From Brenneria izadpanahii (lineage in GTDB: Bacteria; Pseudomonadota; Gammaproteobacteria; Enterobacterales; Enterobacteriaceae), in NCBI RefSeq assembly GCF_017569925.1, contig NZ_CP050854.1, forward strand, positions 4,774,001-4,838,000: a stretch of 64,000 bases of DNA, read 5' to 3'. The notes beneath the pieces are model-generated. The model was not told the origin of the DNA. It was given only the letters and a program-made list of their open reading frames with translations, and did not search any database. The first letter of the stretch is position 1. Every line of letters begins with the position of its first letter. Position numbers and translations under genes: made by a program. Positions 10,972-21,781 of this stretch are shown piece after piece.

Positions 10972-12380
10972 TGATGGAAGTCCACTTGTTAAAACGTATG
11001 GCTCACGCCCTGATGTCTAACCAGCCGCGTACCGGTGAGGATCCCTATCGTCCGTATTGGCATCTTTCACCAAACGTGGGGCTACTTAACGATCCGAATG
11101 GATTTATTCATCACAACGGGCGTTACCATCTGTTTTATCAGTGGAACCCTTTAGCCTGTGCCCACGGAGCAAAATTCTGGGGGCACTGGAGTTCAGCGGA
11201 TCTGGTTCATTGGCGGCACGAACCCGTCGCGCTGGTGCCCGGTGAAAGCTACGAAACCCATGGATGTTATTCCGGCTCCGCCGTCGTTGATAATGGCGCG
11301 ATCGTTCTGATTTACACCGGTAACGTGAAATACGGCGATGGTTCGCGCACCGCATTTCAGTGCCTGGCCAGAGAAAACGCCGACGGCGAGTACGACAAAC
11401 TGGGGCCGGTGCTGGATCTGCCCGATGGTTATACCGGTCACGTGCGCGACCCTAAAGTATGGAAACACGGCGCGCACTGGTACATGGTGCTGGGCGCGCA
11501 GGATAAACAGCTACAGGGCAAGGTACTGTTGTATCGCTCAGGCGATCTCCGCAGTTGGGATAAAGTAGCCGAGATCGCCGGCTCCCGGCTTGGCGGGCTG
11601 GGTGATTTTGGTTACATGTGGGAGTGCCCGGATTTATTCAGGCTAAACCAACAGGATGTTCTAATTTGCTGCCCACAGGGCATCCCCGCGGAAGAGGAAC
11701 GTTATCTAAACACCTTTCAATCGGGTTATTTCGTTGGGAAGCTGGATTATCAGAACGGCGTTTACCAGCATCATGGATTCAGCGAACTGGATCTTGGCTT
11801 TGAATTTTATGCCCCGCAGACCACAGAAAGCGAGGATGGGCGGCGTTTGATGTTTGGCTGGATGGCCATACCTGATGAGAACGAGTTTTTTGAACCCACT
11901 ATCGCCCATGGATGGATCCATACCATGACCTGCCCGCGAGAACTAACGTTGCGCGAAGGCAAGCTCTATCAGCATCCCGCGCGGGAGTTGCAGCAGTTGC
12001 GCACGCAGCATTATACCTGGCAGGGCGTGGCGAGCTATGCGCCGCAATTACCGGTGAATAGCGCCGAGGTTATATTAACCACCCAGGGAGAATTCCAGCT
12101 TGATATCTCCTCCATACTGGTTCTTTGCTGGGACGGCGAACGCCTGACCCTGAGCCGGCGGAATCGGCGTACCGCAGAACCGGAACATCGCTACTGGCGC
12201 GGAGAATTACACCAGTTGCAAATCCTGTTCGATCGTTCGAGCGTCGAAATCTTTATCAATGATGGCGCGGCCGTCATGTCCGCCAACTGTTTTCCTGACG
12301 GAGAGGCGACGCTTTCATTCAGCGGGCCGGGGCGATTGGCATTGCAGCACTGGCTGTTAGCGCCATGCGTGATAGAATGA
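10971..12380 (+). CDS. scrB: Sucrose-6-phosphate hydrolase
   Basis: Glycoside hydrolase family 32 invertase that splits sucrose-6-phosphate into glucose-6-phosphate and fructose. It has 469 residues. The nucleophile motif NDPNG lies at residues 40-44, RDPK near 160 and the acid/base motif ECPD near 219. A C-terminal beta-sandwich typical of GH32 follows, including FDRSSVEIFINDG. The start codon overlaps the scrA stop. Its product feeds glycolysis directly, with ScrK handling the fructose. Confidence 0.96.
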   Translation: MMEVHLLKRMAHALMSNQPRTGEDPYRPYWHLSPNVGLLNDPNGFIHHNGRYHLFYQWNPLACAHGAKFWGHWSSADLVHWRHEPVALVPGESYETHGCYSGSAVVDNGAIVLIYTGNVKYGDGSRTAFQCLARENADGEYDKLGPVLDLPDGYTGHVRDPKVWKHGAHWYMVLGAQDKQLQGKVLLYRSGDLRSWDKVAEIAGSRLGGLGDFGYMWECPDLFRLNQQDVLICCPQGIPAEEERYLNTFQSGYFVGKLDYQNGVYQHHGFSELDLGFEFYAPQTTESEDGRRLMFGWMAIPDENEFFEPTIAHGWIHTMTCPRELTLREGKLYQHPARELQQLRTQHYTWQGVASYAPQLPVNSAEVILTTQGEFQLDISSILVLCWDGERLTLSRRNRRTAEPEHRYWRGELHQLQILFDRSSVEIFINDGAAVMSANCFPDGEATLSFSGPGRLALQHWLLAPCVIE

Positions 12381-12414
12381 CATCCCTTTTCTCTGACGGC
12401 AGATAGCTCAAGCG

Positions 12415-13434
12415 GTGAAACAGACTAAACGCGTAACAATCAGCGATATTGCCACCCTCGCCGGCGTATCAAAATCCACGGCCAGCGTGGTGCTCAATGG
12501 CCGCAGCAAAGAATTTCGCGTTTCCGATGTAACCCGCGATCGCATTCTGGCCATCGCCCACGAGCAGCGTTATCAGCCCAGCATTCATGCGCGTTCGCTG
12601 CGTTCATCCCGCAGCAATACGCTGGGCTTGGTCGTGCCGGAAATGACCAACTATGGTTTCGCCATTATCTCGCGCGATCTGGAAATGCTGTGCCGCGAAG
12701 CGGGGCTACAGCTTCTTATCGCCTGTACGGATGAGAATCCCAGCCAGGAGATGATGGCGGTCAACAGTTTGGTACAGCGTCAGGTCGACGGGATCATCGT
12801 CGCGTCCAGCATGCTCAACGACATCGAATATCAGAAAATCAATCAGCAATTGCCCGTTGTGCAATTTGACCGGGTGATCGGCGAATCTGAATTACCGTTG
12901 GTAATAACCGAATCGGTGGAATCGACCGCCGAACTTGTCGAACGCGTCGCCCGCCGGCACAGCGATGAATTCTATTTTATTGGCGGCCAATCACGCATTT
13001 CTCCTACCCGCGATCGTCTGGCCGGCTTCCAGTTGGGATTACAGCGGGCAGGTATTGAGTGCCGTCCTGAATGGATTATTCATGGTAATTATCATCCCAG
13101 CTCCGGCTATGAAATGTTCGCTCAGCTCTGCGCCGAGTTGGGGCGGCCGCCCAAAGCGCTCTTTACCGCCGCCTGCGGCCTGTTGGAAGGGGTGTTACGC
13201 TATCTGAGCCAGCATAACCTGATGGAGAGCGATATCCATCTATGCAGCTTTGACGATCACTACCTGTTTGATTGTTTACCGTTGAAGATTGACACCATCG
13301 CACAAGATAGCGAACGTCTGGCGGGGAACAGTTTTGATATGATCACTACGCTGATCGAAGAGCGCCCGCTGCAACAGGATAAGCGTTATCTCCCGCCGAT
13401 GCATATCCACTGGCGGCACCCCGAATCACGCTAA
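12415..13434 (+). CDS. scrR: Sucrose operon LacI-family repressor
   Basis: A 339-residue transcription factor. The N-terminal LacI helix-turn-helix ([16 protein letters not shown]) covers residues about 9-25 and is followed by the hinge. A periplasmic-binding-protein-like effector domain (about 60-335) follows; in this family it binds fructose or fructose-1-phosphate. The start is GTG at 12415, since no ATG fits, and the ribosome site is weak. It lies 34 bp after scrB and may be co-transcribed. It is expected to act at the CCGG-centred sites before scrK and scrY. Confidence 0.92.
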   Translation: MKQTKRVTISDIATLAGVSKSTASVVLNGRSKEFRVSDVTRDRILAIAHEQRYQPSIHARSLRSSRSNTLGLVVPEMTNYGFAIISRDLEMLCREAGLQLLIACTDENPSQEMMAVNSLVQRQVDGIIVASSMLNDIEYQKINQQLPVVQFDRVIGESELPLVITESVESTAELVERVARRHSDEFYFIGGQSRISPTRDRLAGFQLGLQRAGIECRPEWIIHGNYHPSSGYEMFAQLCAELGRPPKALFTAACGLLEGVLRYLSQHNLMESDIHLCSFDDHYLFDCLPLKIDTIAQDSERLAGNSFDMITTLIEERPLQQDKRYLPPMHIHWRHPESR

Positions 13435-13542
13435 TGCGCAACCGCTCCCCGACAATGATTTTCCCGGTCGTTCCTGCTTCTTAGGGCGTGGCGAACGGCA
13501 CTCGGATCGCCGCCTGCATGACTACCCCCCTTAACGGACGAA

Positions 13543-13574
13543 ACCGTCATTCCCGCCGGCGCGAAAATGACGGT
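13543..13574. repeat. Inverted repeat between scrR and exbD
   Basis: ACCGTCATT at 13543-13551 pairs with AATGACGGT at 13566-13574, with a GC-rich loop. It lies between convergent scrR and exbD and may act as a bidirectional stem or be a small extragenic palindrome. There is no clear T-run. Confidence 0.45.
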
Positions 13575-13605
13575 CGCAAGGTCGCCAGCAATCTGAGTCG
13601 ATTGT

Positions 13606-14028
13606 TTATTTAGCCGCTGACTCGGCGCCGACCAAACCCACTTTGAGATATCCGGCTTTGCGTAGCGCATCCATCACTCTCATCATGGTTTCATAATCCA
13701 CGCTTTTATCCGCCTGGAAGAAGATGGTGGTTTCTTTATCGCCGCTGGTTGTCGCATCCAGCGCCTGGGCCAGCGACGCTTCATTCACCGCATCATCGCC
13801 GACATACAGCTGTTTGTCGGCTTTCACCGTCAGATAGACCGGCTTTTCCGGACGAGGCTGGGGAGCCGCGGATGAAGCCGGCAAATCAACGCGGATATCG
13901 ACGGTGGCCAGCGGCGCGGCGACCATAAAGATGATCAGCAGAACCAGCATGACATCAATAAACGGCGTCACGTTGATATCATGCATTTCGCCATCTTCAT
14001 TTACACTATCATTCAAGTGAATAGCCAT
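13606..14028 (-). CDS. exbD: TonB-system biopolymer transport protein ExbD
   Basis: Inner-membrane partner of ExbB that couples the proton gradient to TonB for outer-membrane uptake of siderophores and vitamin B12. It has 140 residues. The N-terminal cytoplasmic tail is followed by one transmembrane helix (about 20-42) carrying the essential aspartate in INVTPFIDVMLVLLIIFMV. A periplasmic domain completes it. It lies 3 bp downstream of exbB on the same strand, forming an operon. Confidence 0.96.
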   Translation of the reverse strand: MAIHLNDSVNEDGEMHDINVTPFIDVMLVLLIIFMVAAPLATVDIRVDLPASSAAPQPRPEKPVYLTVKADKQLYVGDDAVNEASLAQALDATTSGDKETTIFFQADKSVDYETMMRVMDALRKAGYLKVGLVGAESAAK

Positions 14029-14031
14029 AAC

Positions 14032-15120
14032 TTAGCCCACCCGCAATTTCTGCGCCGATGAAGTGTTTCTTTCGTTGTTGCTGGCGGCGACATCCAGGTC
14101 GCGGCTCAATAACAGCAATATCTGCGCGGCGACATCGCCGACCAGAGCTTTATATCCGGCAATCCAGCGGGCGAATACGTTATAAATCACCACCGCCGGG
14201 ATTGCGGCGACCAGACCAATCGCCGTCGCCAGCAACGCTTCTGCAATGCCGGGAGCGACAACCGCCAGGTTGGTGGTCTGCGTTTGCGCGATACCGATAA
14301 AACTATTCATGATGCCCCATACGGTGCCGAATAATCCGATGAACGGCGCAACCGCCCCCACCGTGGCCAAATAACCATTCCCGCGTCCCATGAAGCGGCT
14401 GGTCGCGGCGACCCGGCGTTCCAAACGAAACGCGGCGCGCTCTTTAATCCCTTCGTCATTATCCGAAAGGGCGGACAGTGATAGTTCATTCTGCGCATCA
14501 GCCAACAGCTGTTGCGCCACGCTGCCGGTCTTAAACGCGCTGGCCGAATCCACGGCGTCATCCAGGGTTTTTGCTTGTTCCAGCGACTGATACTCACGAC
14601 GCAGACGGCGTTTGGCGCCAGACAGCTCCACGCTCTTGCTGAAGAAAATCGCCCAGGTAATCACAGAAGCCAGCAGCAGACCGATCATAACGGCTTTCAC
14701 CACGATATCCGCATGCTGGTACATGCCCCAGAAGGACAGGTCCGTTCTCATCAGGTTATCCATGCCTGGCGCCGCATTGGGCGGTAAAGAAAGCGACGAG
14801 CCGGGAGCCGACGCTTCCGGCGCCACCGGCATTGGCGCCGCGGCGGAAGCGTCAGAACCAATAGCAGGAGAGCCGGGCGCAGCCGATGCCGCAGCATCGC
14901 CCGCGGGAGAAGTCGGAGCGGCAGATGTCGATGTCGCAGCATCACTGGTATTTTCACCGGATAAAGGCGTCGTCGCAAGCGCTGCCAGCGCATTTCCACT
15001 TAGTCCCGCCGTCACAAGCAGGATAACCAACGCCCTACGGGAAAATACGCTAAATGCGCCACGTTTTTTTTGCCAGGTTGATGATACCTGTTGGGTAATG
15101 TTACTGACAGCCGTATTCAC
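14032..15120 (-). CDS. exbB: TonB-system biopolymer transport protein ExbB, long form
   Basis: MotA/TolQ/ExbB-type proton channel subunit, 362 residues against 244 in E. coli. The extra length is N-terminal: a hydrophobic stretch around residues 28-48 that looks like a signal or anchor, then an Ala/Ser/Pro-rich low-complexity region to about 110. The conserved channel part has three helices and the motif GLFGTVWGIMNSF around residue 263. Long ExbB forms with such extensions are known in other proteobacteria. exbD follows at once. A Fur-box-like site lies about 75 bp upstream. Confidence 0.93.
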   Translation of the reverse strand: MNTAVSNITQQVSSTWQKKRGAFSVFSRRALVILLVTAGLSGNALAALATTPLSGENTSDAATSTSAAPTSPAGDAAASAAPGSPAIGSDASAAAPMPVAPEASAPGSSLSLPPNAAPGMDNLMRTDLSFWGMYQHADIVVKAVMIGLLLASVITWAIFFSKSVELSGAKRRLRREYQSLEQAKTLDDAVDSASAFKTGSVAQQLLADAQNELSLSALSDNDEGIKERAAFRLERRVAATSRFMGRGNGYLATVGAVAPFIGLFGTVWGIMNSFIGIAQTQTTNLAVVAPGIAEALLATAIGLVAAIPAVVIYNVFARWIAGYKALVGDVAAQILLLLSRDLDVAASNNERNTSSAQKLRVG

Positions 15121-15195
15121 GCTGTGCCTCCACCGTTAATCCATCACAATGACACAATAAGTCAGCCTGAAATGATACCAAACCCTGAATTAATT

Positions 15196-15214
15196 GATAG
15201 TCGTTCTCATTATT
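15196..15214 (-). promoter_or_regulatory. Candidate Fur box upstream of exbB
   Basis: GATAGTCGTTCTCATTATT matches the 19-bp Fur consensus at about 13 positions by hand comparison. It lies about 75 bp upstream of the exbB start, in line with the usual iron control of exbBD. Confidence 0.5.
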
Positions 15215-15380
15215 ATTTATATGCACAAAGTCATTTCCCTGCGGTATCGCATGATCTACAACGACATTCGTATCAGAACGAAATTAACAAAAGGTATAAG
15301 CGGCCGTCAGATAGAGGAGATGATGGAATAAAGACTTATATTTCATCATGTAATAACCACATTATTCATGATCCTATACG

Positions 15381-15480
15381 CTAAATAATTCGAGTTGCAG
15401 AAAGGCGGCGACGCAGCGGGACGAAGCCCATGGATAGACCGAATAACAAAGCCAATAGACCGCTTGAAGTATGGCGAGTA
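15381..15480. repeat. Dispersed palindromic repeat, degenerate copy A
   Basis: The left half reads TAAATAATTCGAGTTGCAG and the right half AGCCAATAG...CTTGAAGTATGGCGAGTA. This is the layout of an approximately 100-120-bp extragenic palindrome common in Pectobacteriaceae and relatives. Related copies lie at 55394-55503 and 56401-56471. Assignment is from the shared end words. Confidence 0.5.
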
Positions 15481-15923
15481 ACTCGCCCCGTATGCTGCTA
15501 GCTATACCTTCAAAAGAATACTACCGCTGCGGTTTTCCGTTATGTGATCAACATTAAGTTATCACACCATTTTTAGACATATTCGCTAAAGTGATCTGAC
15601 AACATCAGAAAGGTAAATATAGATTAAAACCAATAAAAACAAAGTATTATGATTATTTTATTTTCTTGAAGTTTGTAATTATATAAATAAAACGGCATTT
15701 CACATCATGTATTGCTTTTGTGATATGAGTCATTCTTAAAAGTTGTATAATAGGTTAGCTTATCCCTGAGAATTAAGAGGGACTTCAGCAAAGATAATAG
15801 CCTATAACGGCAACCCTCTCGTCTTTCGCTATTAGCTCCTCGTCTTTCCGGATCTAATTTTAATAAAAATAATCAGTTACACCATTAAATACCACTCTAC
15901 CCACCACTTCTGGAGATAACTCA
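15481..15923. other. AT-rich region upstream of the TRAP transporter genes
   Basis: About 440 bp with no gene. At 15719-15734 there is TGTGA-N6-TCATT, close to a CRP site, which fits carbon-catabolite control of a sugar-acid or dicarboxylate transporter. A clear promoter was not assigned. Confidence 0.4.
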
Positions 15924-16904
15924 ATGAAGCTGTCAAAAATATTGATCAGCCTTTTTCTGGGTTCTGCCTCACTATTATTTACGAGCCAGACAATACAAGC
16001 GCAACAGATAAAAGCCTCAGACGTTCATCCCGAAGGTTACCCCAATGTCGTTGCCGTACAAAAAATGGGGGAAAAACTGAAAGCCGCCACAAATGGAAGA
16101 CTGGAAATAAAAACGTTTCCCGGCGGAGTGCTCGGCGATGAGAAACAGATGATAGAACAGGCGCAGTTGGGCGCTATTGATATGATCCGCGTCTCTATGA
16201 CGCCGGTTGCGGCAATATTGCCAGAGATAGAGGTATTCACCCTGCCCTATATTTTCCGCGATGAAGATCATATGCACAAAGTGCTTGACGGCCGAATCGG
16301 CGAAGAGATCAGGCATAAAATTACCAATAACAGTAAGTCGAGATTAGTTTTCCTGGGGTGGATGGATGCAGGCACCCGTAATCTGATAACCAAAGAGCCA
16401 GTAGTAAAACCGGAAGATCTCAAGGGAATGAAGATCCGCGTACAGGCCAGCCAGGTTGCCCTGGCAACCTTAAAGGCCATGGGCGTCAACGCCATCGCCA
16501 TGGGAACCAGTGAAGTCTTCAGCGGTATGCAAACCGGCGTAATTGACGGTACGGAGAACAACCCGCCGACCTATATTGCGCATAACTATATGCCGGTCGC
16601 CAAAAACTTTACCTGGAGCCGCCACTTTATCATCCCGGAGCTGTTTCTTTATTCCAAAACCAAATGGGATAAACTTTCTAAAGAAGATCAAAATATTATT
16701 TTAACACTGGCTAAAGAAGCGCAGCAGGAACAGCGCATATTATGGCAGGAATATACGCAACAATCCCTGGATAAAATGAAAGCCGGCGGCGTTCAGTTCT
16801 ATGAAATAGACAATGATTATTATTTCAAAGCAACGCAACCCGTACGCGATCAGTTCGGAGCCAAATATCAGGATCTGATTCAATCCATTGCCGACGTTAA
16901 ATAA
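15924..16904 (+). CDS. TRAP transporter substrate-binding protein (DctP family)
   Basis: Periplasmic solute-binding subunit of a tripartite ATP-independent transporter, 326 residues. A signal peptide covers about 1-26 (TIQAQQ). The mature domain carries the family pattern: LGDEKQMIEQAQLGAIDM (about 73-90), the conserved arginine in GMKIRVQ (about 171) that binds a substrate carboxylate, and GTENNPPTY near 211. The ligand is therefore an organic acid, such as a C4-dicarboxylate or a sugar acid, but cannot be named. The DctQ and DctM subunits follow directly. Confidence 0.93.
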   Translation: MKLSKILISLFLGSASLLFTSQTIQAQQIKASDVHPEGYPNVVAVQKMGEKLKAATNGRLEIKTFPGGVLGDEKQMIEQAQLGAIDMIRVSMTPVAAILPEIEVFTLPYIFRDEDHMHKVLDGRIGEEIRHKITNNSKSRLVFLGWMDAGTRNLITKEPVVKPEDLKGMKIRVQASQVALATLKAMGVNAIAMGTSEVFSGMQTGVIDGTENNPPTYIAHNYMPVAKNFTWSRHFIIPELFLYSKTKWDKLSKEDQNIILTLAKEAQQEQRILWQEYTQQSLDKMKAGGVQFYEIDNDYYFKATQPVRDQFGAKYQDLIQSIADVK

Positions 16905-16973
16905 TACGGTTATTACGCGGGTAAATAATAAAAATTATTTACCCGTTATTACCGATGGTAAACAGGTGAAAAT

Positions 16974-17480
16974 ATGGCCCGTAAGTATATCTCCATCATG
17001 GATATTCTCTATCTTATTGCCATGTGGGTTTCCGGCCTGGCGTTATTATTGATGACGCTGCTTATTCCCGTAGGCATTTTCGCACGCTATGTGCTTAATG
17101 CCGCGTTATCCTGGCCTGAGCCAATATCCATTATTTGCATGGTGACATTCACTTTCGTCGGCGCTGCCGTCAGTTACCGCTCCTGTTCGCACATTGCCGT
17201 CAGTATGCTGACCGACCGCTTGCCTGACTCAGGAAAGCGAGTCTGTCTACATTTGGCCAATATGCTGATGCTGTTAATCAGCGTCTTCATTCTTTACTAC
17301 AGCACCCTGTTATGCATGGAGCTATGGGAACAACCGGTAGCGGAGTTTCCTTTACTTTCCGCCGGTGAAAGTTATTTACCTTTGCCCATCGGCTCGCTGA
17401 TCACCCTCCTCTTTATTATCGAAAGAGTTTGCTTTGGTCCCCAGGATAAACGCCCTGTGGTGATGCTCGGCAGCTCTTAA
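16974..17480 (+). CDS. TRAP transporter small permease subunit (DctQ family)
   Basis: A 168-residue protein with four predicted membrane helices, typical of DctQ. The central helix pair around WPEPISIICMVTFTFVGAAVSYR contains the usual conserved tryptophan/glutamate and the YR-H pattern. It bridges the binding protein and the large permease. It lies 70 bp after the binding-protein gene and 13 bp before the large subunit. Confidence 0.92.
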   Translation: MARKYISIMDILYLIAMWVSGLALLLMTLLIPVGIFARYVLNAALSWPEPISIICMVTFTFVGAAVSYRSCSHIAVSMLTDRLPDSGKRVCLHLANMLMLLISVFILYYSTLLCMELWEQPVAEFPLLSAGESYLPLPIGSLITLLFIIERVCFGPQDKRPVVMLGSS

Positions 17481-17493
17481 TTCGGAGCCCATA

Positions 17494-18786
17494 ATGGATG
17501 CATTCATATTAGTGGCGGCGCTGGCGGTATTATTGGCCGTCGGCGTTCCGGTCGCCTATGCCGTAGGGCTAAGCGCCATCGTCGGCGCTTTCTGGATAGA
17601 TTTGCCGCTCGAAGCGGTGATGATCCAGATTACCAACGGCGTGAATAAATTCTCTCTGCTGGCGATCCCCTTTTTTATTCTGGCGGGAGCCATCATGGCT
17701 GAAGGCGGCATCGCCCGCCGTTTGGTCAGCTTCGCCTATATTTTCGTCGGATTTATCCGCGGCGGCCTATCGCTGGTCAACATTGTCGCCTCAACATTTT
17801 TCGGCGCGATATCCGGCTCTTCGGTGGCAGATACCGCCTCGATCGGCTCCGTCATGATCCCGGAAATGGAGAAAAAGGGCTATCCGCGCGACTTTTCCGC
17901 CGCGGTAACCGCCAGCGGTTCCGTTCAGGCGATTCTAACGCCCCCCAGCCATAACTCGGTTATCTATTCGCTGGCAACCGGCGGAACGGTGTCCATCGCC
18001 TCGCTGTTTATCGCCGGGATCATGCCCGGCTTGCTGCTGAGCCTGACGATGATGGTCATGTGCGTGGGGTTTGCCCATAAGCGCGGTTATCCCAAGGGCG
18101 AACGCGTTCCTTTTCGTCAGGCGCTGAAAATTTTTGTGGATACGCTATGGGGACTGATGACGGTCGTCATCATTATGGGGGGGATCCTTTCCGGTATTTT
18201 CACCGCAACCGAGTCTGCCGCCATCGCCTGTCTATGGTCTTTCTTCGTCACCATGTTTATCTATCGGGACTACAAGTGGTCCGAGTTTCCCAAGTTGATG
18301 TATCGCACGGTGAAAACGGTCACTATCGTGATGATCCTGATCGGCTTCGCGGCGGCATTCGGCGCCATCATGACCTATATGCAGCTCCCAAGCCGGATCA
18401 CTGACTTCTTCACCTCCATTTCTGATAATAAATACGTCATCCTGATGTGGATTAACATCATGCTGCTGCTGATTGGCACGCTGATGGATATGGCGCCGCT
18501 GATTTTGATCCTGACGCCCGTGCTGCTGCCCGTGGCGCTCTCCCTGGGGATCGATCCCGTCCACTTCGGCATGATCATGCTGGTTAATCTGGGGATTGGC
18601 TTGATTACCCCGCCGGTGGGCTCGGTGTTATTCGTCGCCAGCGCGGTCAGTAAACAGAAAATCGAACAGGTGGTTAAAGCTATGCTGCCGTTTTATTGCG
18701 GGCTGTTCGCGGTGCTGATGCTGGTGACCTATATTCCCGCCATTTCGCTATGGCTGCCGAAATTATTTGGCGTGTATACAGGGTGA
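17494..18786 (+). CDS. TRAP transporter large permease subunit (DctM family)
   Basis: A 430-residue sodium-coupled permease with about 11-13 membrane helices. Family hallmarks include the AGAIMAEGGIARRL segment near 66-80, the first re-entrant hairpin region GAISGSSVADTASIGS around 108-123 and the second near GLITPPVGSVLF around 369. It completes the three-gene TRAP operon. The next gene, valS, is convergent. Confidence 0.94.
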   Translation: MDAFILVAALAVLLAVGVPVAYAVGLSAIVGAFWIDLPLEAVMIQITNGVNKFSLLAIPFFILAGAIMAEGGIARRLVSFAYIFVGFIRGGLSLVNIVASTFFGAISGSSVADTASIGSVMIPEMEKKGYPRDFSAAVTASGSVQAILTPPSHNSVIYSLATGGTVSIASLFIAGIMPGLLLSLTMMVMCVGFAHKRGYPKGERVPFRQALKIFVDTLWGLMTVVIIMGGILSGIFTATESAAIACLWSFFVTMFIYRDYKWSEFPKLMYRTVKTVTIVMILIGFAAAFGAIMTYMQLPSRITDFFTSISDNKYVILMWINIMLLLIGTLMDMAPLILILTPVLLPVALSLGIDPVHFGMIMLVNLGIGLITPPVGSVLFVASAVSKQKIEQVVKAMLPFYCGLFAVLMLVTYIPAISLWLPKLFGVYTG

Positions 18787-18861
18787 TTGCCGGAAGAGAC
18801 GGTCTATTGAAAGCCACGCCCGATGAAGATACATCGGGCGTGTTGGCTGATATCCGTAAGA

Positions 18862-18889
18862 AAAAGGGCAACCGATATCAGCGTTGCCC
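18862..18889 (-). terminator. Intrinsic terminator after valS
   Basis: GGGCAAC and GTTGCCC form a 7-bp stem. On the minus strand it is followed by TTTTTCTT, 25 bp past the valS stop. Confidence 0.75.
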
Positions 18890-18913
18890 AATACAAACGT
18901 GAATCAATACAAA

Positions 18914-21778
18914 CTACAGCGCGGCGATGGTGGCCTGTTGCTCCAGCAATTTCGCTTTGGCCGCCGCATAGCTATCCAGTTTTTCACGCTCTTTCGCCAC
19001 CACCGCTTCCGGGGCGCGAGCCACAAAGCCTTCGTTGGACAGCTTGTTTTCGATGCGGCCGATTTCCGCTTCAATCTTGGCCACTTCCTTCGCCAGACGA
19101 TCCAGCTCCGCGGTTTTGTCAATCAAACCCGCCATCGGGATCAACAGTTCGGCGCCGCCCACCAGTTTGGTAACGGAAACCGGGCCTTTATCCCCCGCCG
19201 GCAGCAGCGTAATGCTCTCCAGACGAGCCAGCGTCTGAATAAAACCGCGGTTCTCTTCCACCCGGCGCGTCGCCTCGGCGTCGGCGTCACGCAACAGCAA
19301 TTCCAGCGGTTTGCCCGGCGCGATATTCATTTCCGCACGGATGTTGCGCACCGCGATAATCGCCTGCTTGATCCACTCCAGATCGTCCAACGCCTGCGTA
19401 TCTTCCTGCGCAGCATCAAACTCAGGGAAAGGCTGCAACATGATCGTATCGGCGCTAATGCCTTTCAGCGCTTTAACCCGCTGCCAGATGGTTTCGGTGA
19501 TGAACGGGATGATCGGATGCGCAAGGCGCAGCAGCGCTTCCAATACGTTCACCAGCGTATGACGCGTACCGCGTAATTCCGCTTCCGTTCCGCCGTTCAT
19601 CACCGGCTTAGCCAGTTCCAGATACCAGTCGCAGAACTGATTCCAGGTAAACTCATACAGAATATTGGCGGCGATATCGAAACGATAGCTATCCAGCGCT
19701 TCACGATACGCTTTAACCGTGCGGTTAAATTCCGCCAGGATCCAGCGATCGGCCAGCGACAGCACTTTATCTCCGCCGTTGAAGCCGCAATCCTGCTCTT
19801 CGGTGTTCATCAGCACAAAACGGCTGGCGTTCCACAGCTTGTTGCAGAAGTTGCGATAACCTTCCAGACGCTTCATATCCCAGTTGATATCGCGCCCGGT
19901 GGAAGCCAGCGCCGCCAGGGTAAAGCGCAGCGCATCGGTGCCGTGCGGCTCGATGCCGTTCGGGAACTGCTTCTCGGTACGCTTGCGAATTTTTTCCGCC
20001 AGTTGCGGCTGCATCATGTTGCCGGTACGTTTTTCCAGCAGCGCTTCGAGCGAAATGCCATCCACCATATCCAACGGGTCAATCACGTTCCCTTTGGATT
20101 TCGACATCTTCTGGCCTTCTTCATCACGGATCAGGCCCGTCATATAAACGGTATGGAACGGCACCTGCGGTTTGCCGTCTTCATCTTTGATGAAGTGCAT
20201 GGTCAGCATGATCATGCGGGCAATCCAGAAGAAGATAATATCGAAGCCGCTGACCATCACGCTGCTGGGATGGAACGCTTTCAGCTCCGGCGTCTGTTCC
20301 GGCCAGCCCAGCGTGGAGAAGGTCCACAGACCGGAAGAGAACCAGGTGTCCAGCACGTCTTCATCCTGATTCAGCGCTACGTCGTCAGACAGGTTATTTT
20401 CGCGGCGCACTTCCGCTTCGTCATGGCCGACGTAAACCTTACCTTCGGCGTCATACCAGGCCGGAATACGGTGTCCCCACCACAGTTGGCGAGAGATACA
20501 CCAGTCCTGAATATCGCGCATCCAACTGAAGTACATATTTTCGTACTGCTTCGGTACGAACTGAATTTCACCCTGCTCCACCGCTTCAATGGCCACTTTT
20601 GCCAGCGGCGCGGTACGCACATACCATTGGTCGGTCAGCATCGGTTCAATCACCACGCCGCCGCGATCGCCGTAGGGAACGGTCAAATCATGTGCTTTGA
20701 TCTCTTCCAGCAGCCCCAGTTCATCAAACGCCGCGACCACCGCTTTACGAGCGGCGAAACGCTCAAGGCCGCGGAACTGGGTGGGGATATCGCCGCTGTA
20801 GGCGGTACTGGCTTCGCCATTGGTATCAAAGACTTCGGCTTCCTGGCGGATATCGCCGTCGAAGGTCAGAATGTTGATCATCGGCAACTGATGACGCTTG
20901 CCGACTTCGTAGTCGTTGAAATCATGCGCCGGCGTGATCTTCACGCAGCCGGTGCCTTTTTCCATATCGGCATGTTCGTCGCCGACGATCTTGATGCGGC
21001 GGTTAACCAACGGCAGGATCACGTCTTTGCCAATCAGATCTTTATAGCGCGGGTCTTCCGGGTTTACCGCCACGCCGGTATCGCCCAGCACGGTTTCAGG
21101 ACGGGTGGTGGCGACCACCAGATAATCTTTGCCGTCAGCGGTTTTAACGCCGTCGGCCAACGGATAGCGCAGGTGCCACATGGAGCCTTTGGATTCGCGG
21201 TTTTCCACTTCCAGATCGGAAATGGCGGTACGCAGTTTCGGATCCCAGTTGACCAGGCGCTTACCGCGGTAAATCAGGTCTTCTTTATACAGCCGAACAA
21301 ACACTTCTTTCACCGCGTTGGACAGACCTTCGTCCATGGTAAAGCGCTCGCGTTCCCAGTCCACGGAATTGCCCAGACGACGCATCTGACGGGTAATGGT
21401 GCCGCCGGATTCGGCTTTCCACTGCCAGATTTTATTGATAAAGCCTTCCCGGCCGTAGTCGTGGCGGGTTTTGCCCTCTTCCGCCGCGATTTTACGCTCC
21501 ACCACCATCTGGGTGGCGATACCGGCGTGGTCGGTACCCGCCTGCCATAGGGTGTTTTTCCCCTGCATACGCTGATAGCGAATCAGCGTATCCATAATGG
21601 TTTGCTGGAAAGCATGGCCCATATGCAAGCTGCCGGTGACGTTGGGCGGCGGGATCATGATGCTGAAGCTTTCTTTGCTCGCATCGCCGTTCGGCTTGAA
21701 ATAGCCTTGCTCTTCCCAGTGCTCGTAAAGAGGCTGCTCGATATCTTGCGGGTTATATTTCGTTTCCATTATGCTCAA
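18914..21778 (-). CDS. valS: Valyl-tRNA synthetase
   Basis: Class Ia aminoacyl-tRNA synthetase that charges tRNA-Val and edits threonine. It has 954 residues (E. coli 951). The HIGH-type motif appears as GSLHMGH (about 50-56) and the KMSKS motif as [10 protein letters not shown] around residue 555. The CP1 editing domain lies between them. A C-terminal coiled coil closes the protein. The long opposite-strand frames in this region are shadows. holC lies 3 bp upstream, as in E. coli, and pepA beyond it. Confidence 0.98.
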   Translation of the reverse strand: MSIMETKYNPQDIEQPLYEHWEEQGYFKPNGDASKESFSIMIPPPNVTGSLHMGHAFQQTIMDTLIRYQRMQGKNTLWQAGTDHAGIATQMVVERKIAAEEGKTRHDYGREGFINKIWQWKAESGGTITRQMRRLGNSVDWERERFTMDEGLSNAVKEVFVRLYKEDLIYRGKRLVNWDPKLRTAISDLEVENRESKGSMWHLRYPLADGVKTADGKDYLVVATTRPETVLGDTGVAVNPEDPRYKDLIGKDVILPLVNRRIKIVGDEHADMEKGTGCVKITPAHDFNDYEVGKRHQLPMINILTFDGDIRQEAEVFDTNGEASTAYSGDIPTQFRGLERFAARKAVVAAFDELGLLEEIKAHDLTVPYGDRGGVVIEPMLTDQWYVRTAPLAKVAIEAVEQGEIQFVPKQYENMYFSWMRDIQDWCISRQLWWGHRIPAWYDAEGKVYVGHDEAEVRRENNLSDDVALNQDEDVLDTWFSSGLWTFSTLGWPEQTPELKAFHPSSVMVSGFDIIFFWIARMIMLTMHFIKDEDGKPQVPFHTVYMTGLIRDEEGQKMSKSKGNVIDPLDMVDGISLEALLEKRTGNMMQPQLAEKIRKRTEKQFPNGIEPHGTDALRFTLAALASTGRDINWDMKRLEGYRNFCNKLWNASRFVLMNTEEQDCGFNGGDKVLSLADRWILAEFNRTVKAYREALDSYRFDIAANILYEFTWNQFCDWYLELAKPVMNGGTEAELRGTRHTLVNVLEALLRLAHPIIPFITETIWQRVKALKGISADTIMLQPFPEFDAAQEDTQALDDLEWIKQAIIAVRNIRAEMNIAPGKPLELLLRDADAEATRRVEENRGFIQTLARLESITLLPAGDKGPVSVTKLVGGAELLIPMAGLIDKTAELDRLAKEVAKIEAEIGRIENKLSNEGFVARAPEAVVAKEREKLDSYAAAKAKLLEQQATIAAL

Positions 21779-21781
21779 AAT

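Noticed and set aside
19943-21550. 535-codon open frame on the plus strand
   Set aside because: It lies wholly opposite valS, which has all synthetase motifs; His/Gln/Phe-rich composition is typical of an antisense shadow.
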